Source of the DNA: an uncultured Oscillospiraceae bacterium
GTDB taxonomy: Bacteria > Bacillota > Clostridia > Oscillospirales > Oscillospiraceae
Assembly (NCBI GenBank): GCA_934593275.1
Contig: CAKTQE010000021.1
Span: 1-30,967, forward strand
Reading direction: 5' to 3'
DNA: 30,967 nucleotides
Shown: positions 23,455-30,967 of the stretch, piece by piece
Layout: every line of letters begins with the position of its first letter
Position numbering within the stretch: the stretch's first letter is position 1
Position numbers and translations under genes: made by a program
Notes under the pieces: model-generated
The model's input: the letters and a program-made list of their open reading frames with translations, nothing else
The model's database searches: none
Told to the model about the DNA's origin: nothing

Positions 23455-25185
23455 ATGAAAAAGTTGATCCGCTTTTTGGTGCCACTGCTGCTGATCTGCG
23501 TTGTTGTTTTCAGCATCGGCTGGTATCTGTTTGTCTATGACAGAAATTTCACCCGGGATATGCTGCTGCAGCAGGCCCGAAACAATGACTTGAAAGGCAA
23601 CACGGGCCTGTCCTCCTGGTTCTACAATCTGGCATACAACTATTCCGGTCAGGATGAAAATGTAGCCATTGAGCTGGCAAATCAGTACAAAGCCTCCGGC
23701 AATTATACCAAGGCGGAGGTCACACTGTCCAAGGCCATCCGGGCCGGGGCTACCAAAGAGCTGTATATCGCCCTGTGCAAGACCTATGTAGAGCAGGACA
23801 AGCTTTTGGATGCCGTTTCCATGCTGAATAACATCCCGGATGCGGGAATCAAGGCCCAGTTGGAGGAGCTGCGCCCCGGCGCACCCGCCCCCGACTATGA
23901 ACCAGGCTACTACAGCCAGTATATCAGCATTTCTCTGGCCTCTCCCGCCGGTACCGTTTACTACACCACCGATGGAGAATACCCCTCCATTGCAGGAGCA
24001 GTCTACAAAGAGCCTATTGCGCTGACTTTGGGCGAGACCCAGATTTACGCCATCACCGTTGGGGATAACGGCCTTGTAAGCCCTGTCACCATCCTGGGCT
24101 ATACCATTGGCGGCGTGATCGAGCCTGTGATTTTCATGGATGCCGCCATGGAAAAAGCCGCCCGTACCGCCATTGGCTGTGAGCCGGACCATGTGCTTTA
24201 CACCAACGACCTTTGGCAGATCACCGAACTGGAAGTCCCCAGCGATGCCCAGACTCTGGAAGACCTGGCCCACCTGACCTTCCTGGAAACCCTGACCGTC
24301 AGTGGCCGGAACATGTCCAATCTGAACGACTTCTCCCAGCTGACCCACCTGAAAACGCTGAACCTGACCGGCTGCCGGTTCCCGGCGGAAAGTCTTTCCA
24401 CGGTTGCGGCCCTGCCTCAGCTGAAGGAGTTGACCCTTTCCGGCTGTGGACTCAGTACCCTTGCGGGATTGGAATTGGCCACGTCCCTGGAATCTCTGGA
24501 CATCAGCAACAACACCATTCGGAATCTGGAAGTTCTTTCCTCTTTGAAAGAACTGACCCAGCTGCATGCCGCCCACAATGCCATTACTGATCTGTCCGTT
24601 GTGGGAACGCTGACCAAACTGACGGAGTTGGACGTTTCCTATAATGCTCTGCAGGGCATTGCCCCCCTGTCCGGCTGTGTCCGGCTGGAAAAGCTGAATG
24701 CCACCAACAACCAGATTTCCGATATTTCCACCGCTGCCGCTTTGCCGCTGCTGACGGAACTGAATCTGGATTACAACGGTCTTTCCGACCTGTCCGGTCT
24801 GTCCGGCTGCGCTTCCCTGAAAACCCTGACCCTGTCCAACAACAGCATTGAGGACATCTCTCCTCTGGCCGGACTGAAAACCCTGGAACGGCTGGATTTC
24901 TCCTACAACAACGTTTCGCAGATGCCCCAGTTTGCCGAGAACAGTGCCATGCAGGTGATCGACGGCTCCCACAATGTTCTGGAATCCATTGATGCCCTTC
25001 GGAATATGGCTGACATTGGCTATATCTATATGGACTACAACAAGCTGACCAATGTAGATGCTCTGGCAGAATGCTACCATCTGGTACAGGTAAATGTTTA
25101 CGGCAACGAGATCCCCGATGTTTCCGCCCTGACCGAACATGACATTATCGTCAATTACGACCCCACCGTTGCGGACGAAGATTAA
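23455..25185 (+). CDS. Membrane-anchored protein with TPR-like, chitobiase-like and leucine-rich repeats
   Basis: A 576-residue extracytoplasmic protein of unknown function. It begins with a Lys-rich start and a hydrophobic segment (about 5-27) that looks like an uncleaved signal anchor. Residues 35-140 contain helical pairs with the TPR-like pattern ANQYKASGNYTKAE. Residues about 150-218 match the chitobiase/hexosaminidase C-terminal-type beta domain (VYYTTDGEYPS). A cap resembling that of internalins (FMDAAMEKAARTAIG, then DLWQITELEV) introduces about a dozen leucine-rich repeats of 21-23 residues (about 255-565), with units such as LESLDISNNTIRNLEVLSSL. No LPXTG sorting signal is present. 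GGAG lies eight bases before the ATG. Binding of a surface ligand or partner protein is the likely activity, by analogy only. Confidence 0.88.
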   Translation: MKKLIRFLVPLLLICVVVFSIGWYLFVYDRNFTRDMLLQQARNNDLKGNTGLSSWFYNLAYNYSGQDENVAIELANQYKASGNYTKAEVTLSKAIRAGATKELYIALCKTYVEQDKLLDAVSMLNNIPDAGIKAQLEELRPGAPAPDYEPGYYSQYISISLASPAGTVYYTTDGEYPSIAGAVYKEPIALTLGETQIYAITVGDNGLVSPVTILGYTIGGVIEPVIFMDAAMEKAARTAIGCEPDHVLYTNDLWQITELEVPSDAQTLEDLAHLTFLETLTVSGRNMSNLNDFSQLTHLKTLNLTGCRFPAESLSTVAALPQLKELTLSGCGLSTLAGLELATSLESLDISNNTIRNLEVLSSLKELTQLHAAHNAITDLSVVGTLTKLTELDVSYNALQGIAPLSGCVRLEKLNATNNQISDISTAAALPLLTELNLDYNGLSDLSGLSGCASLKTLTLSNNSIEDISPLAGLKTLERLDFSYNNVSQMPQFAENSAMQVIDGSHNVLESIDALRNMADIGYIYMDYNKLTNVDALAECYHLVQVNVYGNEIPDVSALTEHDIIVNYDPTVADED

Positions 25186-25193
25186 ACCTTTCA

Positions 25194-25226
25194 CAAGGCC
25201 CCGGATGATGTTCACCCGGGGCCTTG
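25194..25226 (+). terminator. GC-rich hairpin after the LRR gene
   Basis: CAAGGCCCCGG and CCGGGGCCTTG (25194-25204 and 25216-25226) form a perfect 11-base-pair stem nine bases after the stop codon. No U-tract follows, so termination may be incomplete, but the position suggests a 3' end. Confidence 0.6.
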
Positions 25227-25280
25227 CGCTGTCTGAAAAGCAAAGGAATTTCAGTGTACGCTTCCACCTTTGCGGATTGC

Positions 25281-25309
25281 TTGCTATGATATCCCACATG
25301 TGATACACT
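25281..25309 (+). promoter_or_regulatory. Possible promoter of the kinase-like gene
   Basis: TTGCTA (25281-25286) and TACACT (25304-25309) are 17 bases apart, with TGA before the -10 giving an extended -10. Just downstream a small hairpin ACAAAT/ATTTGT (25323-25338) abuts the GGAG ribosome site of the next gene. Confidence 0.42.
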
Positions 25310-25353
25310 GGACATTCGTTCAACAAATCGGAATTTGTGGAGAATACTGACTT

Positions 25354-25857
25354 ATGAAAATACATATTATTGGTTGCAGTGGTTCTGGAAAAACCTATTT
25401 AGCAAATGCACTTTCAAAAAAGTATAATATTTCCCATTTCGACTTAGATGATATTCAATGGGATAATAACGCCAAAGAATATGGCAAAAAGAGAACGCTT
25501 GATGAACGGAAAGCGTTATTACAAGAAATATTATATAATAATGATGAGTGGATAATTGAGGGGGTATATTATGCCTGGGTACAGCAAAGTTTTGATGAAG
25601 CTGATAAAATATATGTTTTAGATATGCCTGGTTATTTATATAAAAGTAGAATTATTATGCGCTCTATAAAAAGAAAATTGGGAATACAAAAAGGAAAAAG
25701 AGAAACTTTGAAATCGGTCTATAACCTTTTGAAATGGACTGAAACTTTTCAGAATAAAAATCTGAAAGAAATAAGAAGTATTTTAGATAGATATGATGAT
25801 AAAGTTATATGGCTATCAAGGAAAAAAGATGTAGAGAAAATAATAAAGGCGGTATGA
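25354..25857 (+). CDS. P-loop kinase-like protein (adenylate kinase / FlaR-like)
   Basis: A 167-residue P-loop protein resembling adenylate-kinase-like proteins often annotated as DNA topology modulation (FlaR) proteins; its substrate is unknown. Walker A is GCSGSGKT (7-14), followed by an HFDLDDIQW segment where relatives have the substrate-side Asp residues, then EWIIEGVYY and a VLDMPGYLYKSRIIMRSIKR stretch that is typical of the family. Base composition is strikingly different from the neighbours: two 60-base samples hold 25-30% G+C, against 55% in the LRR gene. AGA and ATA codons are common. The ribosome site (GGAG) is 11 bases from the ATG. It is a single-gene insertion between a hairpin on the left and a terminator on the right, and looks horizontally acquired. 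Confidence 0.85.
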   Translation: MKIHIIGCSGSGKTYLANALSKKYNISHFDLDDIQWDNNAKEYGKKRTLDERKALLQEILYNNDEWIIEGVYYAWVQQSFDEADKIYVLDMPGYLYKSRIIMRSIKRKLGIQKGKRETLKSVYNLLKWTETFQNKNLKEIRSILDRYDDKVIWLSRKKDVEKIIKAV

Positions 25858-25969
25858 TAACTTCCAGTTTATCAGTTCGAATTTCATTTTTCATTGAACC
25901 GTTCTGCCCCTGGCATACAAAGGTCTGTGAACACTGCAAAGCTTGTTTGGCAATCAGGGCCTTGTAAGT

Positions 25970-26014
25970 AAAAAAGCATTTCCGGACGGTTCCTTACAAC
26001 CGTCCGGGAATGCT
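25970..26014 (-). terminator. Intrinsic terminator after pncC, possibly bidirectional
   Basis: Arms 25975-25991 and 25998-26014 make a 17-position stem with one non-Watson-Crick pair (G-U on the plus-strand RNA, A-C on the minus) and a six-base loop. On the minus strand it starts immediately after the pncC stop codon and is followed by T residues (25970-25975). On the plus strand a weaker CTATCTTTTA follows, so it could also stop the convergent kinase-like transcript. The 112 bases between the kinase-like gene and this hairpin show no gene. Confidence 0.85.
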
Positions 26015-26482
26015 CTATCTTTTATTGTTTTCCAGCACCAGCTTCAACGCCTCTGTAACGGCACTTTGGCGGACGGTCTCCCGGTCGCCGGGGAACAGGA
26101 ATTTTTTGGAGATGGTCTGATTTTGGTCGCTGTAGCCGATGAATACCAGCCCCACCGGGTTTCCAAACTCGTCTCCACCGGGACCTGCCAGACCGGTGAC
26201 GGACACCGCCACATCTGTTTCCAGCACCTTTCTTGCCCCCTGGGCCATGGACTCTGCCACGGGAGCGGATACGGCCCCAAAACGGTCCAAAAGGGTCTGA
26301 TCGACACCCAATATTCTGTTCTTTACCCAGTTGGTATAGCTGATGATACCGCCTTTGTAGACCTCGGAGCTGCCGGGAACGGCGGTGATGGCCGCTCCGA
26401 TGCCGCCGCCGGTGCAGCTTTCGGCAGTGGCAAGGGTTTTTCCTTTCAGGGCCGCAAGGACATCACAGCAAAGCACCATCAT
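26015..26482 (-). CDS. pncC: Nicotinamide-nucleotide amidase, CinA C-terminal domain protein
   Basis: PncC deamidates nicotinamide mononucleotide to nicotinate mononucleotide, recycling pyridine nucleotides. The 155-residue protein is the stand-alone CinA C-terminal domain, lacking the N-terminal MoaB-like half of full CinA. The catalytic-site segment TAESCTGGGIG (Ser22) is followed by GGIISYTNWVKN and VTGLAGPGG, all as in the family. Its ATG lies inside thiI, overlapping its end by 20 bases, with AAGGTG eight bases upstream, so it is translated from the thiI mRNA. Confidence 0.92.
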   Translation of the reverse strand: MMVLCCDVLAALKGKTLATAESCTGGGIGAAITAVPGSSEVYKGGIISYTNWVKNRILGVDQTLLDRFGAVSAPVAESMAQGARKVLETDVAVSVTGLAGPGGDEFGNPVGLVFIGYSDQNQTISKKFLFPGDRETVRQSAVTEALKLVLENNKR

Positions 26483-27653
26483 GGTAAGACACCTTGACCT
26501 TTTCCACGCTTTCCAGTGCCCGGGTGATCAGAGCCTCCCGGTCCAGCTTCCGCTCCGCATGGACTACCTGACCCAGGGTGGGCTTGGTCTTGGGGTGCTT
26601 GGGGGTAAAGACCGTGCAGCAGTCCTCATAGGGAAGAATGGAGGTTTCCAGGGTGCCGATTTTCCGGGCAATGGTCACGATCTCCTCTTTGTCCATACCG
26701 ACCAGGGGCATGAAAATGGGCATATCCACCACCGCACCGGTGACGGTCATGGCTTCCATGGTCTGGGATGCCACCTGGCCCAGGTTTTCGCCGGTGATGA
26801 GTGCCCCGCAGCCGTCCTCCCGGGCGATACGCTGGGAAATCTCCATCATAAACCGGCGCATGATCAGGGTAAAGAACTCCTCCGGGCAGTTGTCCCGAAT
26901 GGCTTCCTGGATTTCCGTAAAGGAGACGATGTTCACGGTCATCTTCCCGCTGTAGCGGGTCACCAGCCGGGCCAGCTCCAAAACCTTGTCCTTGGCCAAC
27001 TGGGAGGTATAGGGATAGGAGAAGAAATGAACGGACTCGATTTCCACGCCCCGCTTTGCCATCATGTAGGCAGACACCGGAGAGTCAATGCCGCCGGAGA
27101 GCAGACACATGGCCCGTCCCCCAACGCCGGTGGGCAGGCCCCCGGCACCGGGCAGCGCAGGGCCGTGGACATAGCCCGCATGGTCCCGGACTTCCACATA
27201 CACAGTGTAAGCCGGATGGTGTACATCTACCCGGACATTGGGATGGGCCTCTGCCAGGCGGCCACCGATCTCCTGGGAAATGGCAATGGAACCCATGGGG
27301 AACTGCTTGTCGGAACGCTTGGACTCCACCTTAAAAGACTCCGCACATTCCAGGTCCTCCCCCAGATATGCCTCTACAGCTTCAAAAATCGCGTCCATGG
27401 TCTTTTCGCAGGGACGGCAACGGCAAATGCTGTTGACACCGAAAATGCTCTTGCAGGCCTCCCAGGCCCCTTCTACGTCCGCTTCCTCGTCCTGAGGCTC
27501 CACATAAACCGTGGACTGGAGAATATACACATCAAAATTTCCGTAGGGCTTCATCCGTCTGCGGATATTCTGGCGAAGCTTGTTTTCAAACTGCCGCTTA
27601 TTGGCACCTTTGAGAATGATTTCCCCAAGCTTCATAAGAAAAATTTCGTTCAT
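26463..27653 (-). CDS. thiI: tRNA 4-thiouridine sulfurtransferase
   Basis: ThiI makes 4-thiouridine at position 8 of tRNA and, in many bacteria, also supplies sulfur for thiamine. The 396-residue protein is the short form without the C-terminal rhodanese domain, as in Bacillus. An N-terminal ferredoxin-like and THUMP domain occupies about residues 1-165. The PP-loop pyrophosphatase motif SGGIDSPV (186-193) follows the conserved GGR. A Cys pair in YEDCCTVF sits near the end. The ATG at 27653 has AAAGGG eight bases upstream. The cysteine desulfurase often next to thiI in Clostridia is not present here, so sulfur must come from an enzyme encoded elsewhere. Confidence 0.95.
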   Translation of the reverse strand: MNEIFLMKLGEIILKGANKRQFENKLRQNIRRRMKPYGNFDVYILQSTVYVEPQDEEADVEGAWEACKSIFGVNSICRCRPCEKTMDAIFEAVEAYLGEDLECAESFKVESKRSDKQFPMGSIAISQEIGGRLAEAHPNVRVDVHHPAYTVYVEVRDHAGYVHGPALPGAGGLPTGVGGRAMCLLSGGIDSPVSAYMMAKRGVEIESVHFFSYPYTSQLAKDKVLELARLVTRYSGKMTVNIVSFTEIQEAIRDNCPEEFFTLIMRRFMMEISQRIAREDGCGALITGENLGQVASQTMEAMTVTGAVVDMPIFMPLVGMDKEEIVTIARKIGTLETSILPYEDCCTVFTPKHPKTKPTLGQVVHAERKLDREALITRALESVEKVKVSYHDGALL

Positions 27654-27713
27654 AGTGATCCCTTTCTGACTTTAACGGTAACAGCTCCCCGGATGGGGCT
27701 GCCTTTTCCCGCC

Positions 27714-27742
27714 ATTATATCGTTATCTCCCGGGAAAAGCAA
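27714..27742 (-). promoter_or_regulatory. Promoter of thiI-pncC
   Basis: A perfect TATAAT (27714-27719) on the minus strand, with TTGCTT (27737-27742) 17 bases upstream. The -35 is weak (three of six). It stands between the comM terminator and thiI, consistent with separate transcription of the two units. Confidence 0.55.
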
Positions 27743-27744
27743 GC

Positions 27745-27780
27745 AAAAAACAGCGGATCCCTCCAAAAAAGGATCCGCTG
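27745..27780 (-). terminator. Intrinsic terminator after comM
   Basis: CAGCGGATCC and GGATCCGCTG (27751-27760 and 27771-27780) form a perfect ten-base-pair stem with a ten-base loop; on the minus strand six T residues follow (27745-27750). It starts five bases after the comM stop codon. Confidence 0.92.
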
Positions 27781-27785
27781 CTGAA

Positions 27786-29306
27786 TTAACCGCTTTGGCC
27801 GATGGTCACGTTCCGGTATTGAATGGCCTCGGCAATGTGCTGCAGCTGAATGTCCCGGCTGTCGTCCAGGTCCGCCACCGTTCGGGCCACCCGCAATATC
27901 CGGTCATAGCTTCTGGCCGTCAGGCCCATGGTCTCAAAGGCTTGCTTCATCAGTGCCGCACAATCGTCAGACAGGGCGCAGTAGTCCCGCATCTCTTTGG
28001 GACCCATCCGGGCATTGCACATGCTGCTGTCCTCTCCGAACCGGGCCACCTGCCGCTGGCGGGCGGCATTGACCCGCTGCTTGATGGCACTGGACGGCTC
28101 TGCCGGGGCGCGGTCCCGGAGATTTTCAAAGGGTACCGCATTGACCTCCACGATGATGTCGATCCGGTCCAACATAGGTCCGGAAATGCGGCTTTGATAG
28201 TTTTCAATAGACTGGGGACTGCACCGGCACCGGCCACTGGGGTCTCCATACCAGCCGCATTTGCAGGGGTTCATGGCGCAGACCATCATGAATTCCGCCG
28301 GATAGGTCACGGAACCGGAAACCCGGGAAATGGTCACCTGGCCGTCTTCCAAAGGCTGGCGCATCAAATCCAGAGAATCTTTCCGGAATTCCGGCAGCTC
28401 GTCCAGAAACAGAACACCCTTATGGGCCATGGATATTTCACCGGGCTTTGGATTGCTGCCGCCGCCCACCAAACCTGCATTGGACACCGTATGGTGGGGC
28501 GCACGGAACGGACGGCGGGTCAGTAGGGGCTGCTTCTCCGTCAGCAAACCCAGAACCGAATAGATTTGGCTGACCTCCAGGGATTCTGCCCAGGTCATAT
28601 CCGGCAGAATGGAGGGAAGCCGTTTGCTGAGCATACTTTTTCCGGAACCCGGCGGGCCAACCAGCAGCACATTATGGCTGCCTGCGGCGGCCACCTCCAA
28701 GGCTCGCTTGACATTTTCCTGCCCCAGCACATCCCGGAAGTCCGGTTCCGGCGTATTCTCCGGCTCCGGCACCCAGATAGGCTGCTCCGGCAGCTCTTTC
28801 AGGCCGTTCAGGCCGTCTGCCAGTTCCCGGACCGTACTGACCGGAATCACCATAGGGCCGCGGGAGAGCGTTGCCTCCGCGGCGTTTTCGGCTGGGACAA
28901 ACAGATAGCGGATGCCCTGCTCCTTGGCGGCCAGAGACATGGGAAGCACACCGGAAATCGGGCGGATGCCCCCATCCAGTCCCAGTTCCCCCAGAAAGGC
29001 ACAGTTGGAAGAGGGTCTGCGGATCTCGCCGGACGCAGACAAAATGCTCAGAAGAATGGGCAAGTCAAAATGGGTGCCGGATTTCTTCTGATTGGCAGGG
29101 GCCAGATTGACGGTGATGCGGCTGACGGGAAACTTGAGTCCGGAGCTTTTGGAGGCGGCACGGACCCGCTCTCTGGCCTCTTTTACCGCCGCGTCCGGCA
29201 GGCCCACAATATCAAAACCAGGCAGCCCTCCGGAGATATAGCACTCCGCTGTTACCAACGAGCCGTGGATTCCGGAGATGCCCAGTGTTTTTACGCTGCA
29301 AATCAT
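27786..29306 (-). CDS. comM: ComM / YifB family Mg-chelatase-like AAA+ ATPase
   Basis: ComM-type helicases promote branch migration during natural transformation; the family is also widespread in bacteria not known to be competent. From the ATG at 29306 the protein is 506 residues, the normal family length; an in-frame ATG at 29342 would add 12 residues, and homologues start at MICSVKT. The N-terminal Lon-like domain carries GGLPGFDIVGLPD. The AAA+ core has Walker A GPPGSGKS and Walker B FLDELPEF. A Cys cluster, MNPCKCGWYGDPSGRCRC, is the zinc-like insertion of the family, followed by SGPMLDRIDI. A weak AAGGAAG ribosome site precedes the start. With the DprA-like gene it is a second transformation-related gene in the window, though nothing here shows that the cell is competent. 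Confidence 0.93.
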   Translation of the reverse strand: MICSVKTLGISGIHGSLVTAECYISGGLPGFDIVGLPDAAVKEARERVRAASKSSGLKFPVSRITVNLAPANQKKSGTHFDLPILLSILSASGEIRRPSSNCAFLGELGLDGGIRPISGVLPMSLAAKEQGIRYLFVPAENAAEATLSRGPMVIPVSTVRELADGLNGLKELPEQPIWVPEPENTPEPDFRDVLGQENVKRALEVAAAGSHNVLLVGPPGSGKSMLSKRLPSILPDMTWAESLEVSQIYSVLGLLTEKQPLLTRRPFRAPHHTVSNAGLVGGGSNPKPGEISMAHKGVLFLDELPEFRKDSLDLMRQPLEDGQVTISRVSGSVTYPAEFMMVCAMNPCKCGWYGDPSGRCRCSPQSIENYQSRISGPMLDRIDIIVEVNAVPFENLRDRAPAEPSSAIKQRVNAARQRQVARFGEDSSMCNARMGPKEMRDYCALSDDCAALMKQAFETMGLTARSYDRILRVARTVADLDDSRDIQLQHIAEAIQYRNVTIGQSG

Positions 29307-29362
29307 ATTTCCCGCTTCCTTTCCAACGACGGCAAACCACATTTTCCGTCTGACTTCTTTCT

Positions 29363-29391
29363 ATCATACAGTAAAAATGCGCAAAAAACAA
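29363..29391 (-). promoter_or_regulatory. Promoter of comM
   Basis: TTGTTT (29386-29391) and TATGAT (29363-29368) on the minus strand are 17 bases apart, giving a leader of about 50 bases before the comM ATG at 29306. Confidence 0.5.
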
Positions 29392-29496
29392 TCCCTATTC
29401 TATTTTTCAATCCCCCCATTTTAAATTCCATATAGTCTTATTTGCCGATATAAAAAATAGGTATATGAAATTTTACGTTTCCTGTCTGTATTTGGC

Positions 29497-30967
<1,471 letters not shown>

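Noticed and set aside
23404..25365. A 653-codon open frame on the minus strand opposite the LRR gene
   Set aside because: It mirrors the whole sense gene, has no recognisable domain, and its open state follows from the sense codon choice in repetitive Leu/Asn-rich repeats. The sense frame has a promoter, ribosome site and clear domains.

Overview
The window looks like the chromosome of a spore-forming, anaerobic, low-to-mid G+C Firmicute of the class Clostridia, most likely near Oscillospirales/Ruminococcaceae. The evidence is a PolC-type replicase, the pro-sigma-E/SpoIIGA sporulation pair, a Rex redox repressor, a pyruvate:ferredoxin oxidoreductase, the MEP isoprenoid pathway, and core genes of roughly 55% G+C. 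Genus and species cannot be fixed from the sequence alone. Almost all of it is ordinary core genome; I see no prophage, insertion sequence, CRISPR array, tRNA or rRNA.

Positions 112-10613 (all minus strand) form one tightly packed housekeeping operon read pyrH-frr-uppS-cdsA-dxr-rseP-ispG-polC. It joins ribosome recycling and UMP synthesis to isoprenoid supply (Dxr, IspG), undecaprenyl carrier synthesis (UppS), CDP-diacylglycerol synthesis (CdsA), a site-2 protease and the replicative polymerase. Its promoter lies before pyrH, and two strong RNA hairpins sit between frr and uppS. glnS diverges to the right from its own promoter and converges on rex across a bidirectional terminator.

Positions 12595-18829 (minus strand) hold rex, then spoIIGA-sigE, then an operon of two CobW-type GTPases, rarA and a small DUF951 protein. 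One GTPase carries a very large His/Cys-rich insertion. Its partner is a degenerate GTPase fused to a DUF1980 (YcgQ-like) C-terminal domain. This pair is the least conventional gene set in the window and looks like a metal-handling module.

Positions 18986-25185 hold a DEAD-box RNA helicase followed by an overlapping DprA-like protein (minus), and on the plus strand tex and a membrane-anchored leucine-rich-repeat protein with a textbook consensus promoter. Positions 25226-26014 contain a small, very AT-rich islet encoding a P-loop kinase-like protein, probably a recent acquisition. Positions 26015-29306 (minus) carry comM, then thiI and pncC, which overlap. The window ends inside a plus-strand pyruvate:ferredoxin oxidoreductase gene that starts at a TTG codon the ORF caller would not use.

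Many long open frames lie antisense to these genes. I treat them as shadows of the coding strand and leave them out.
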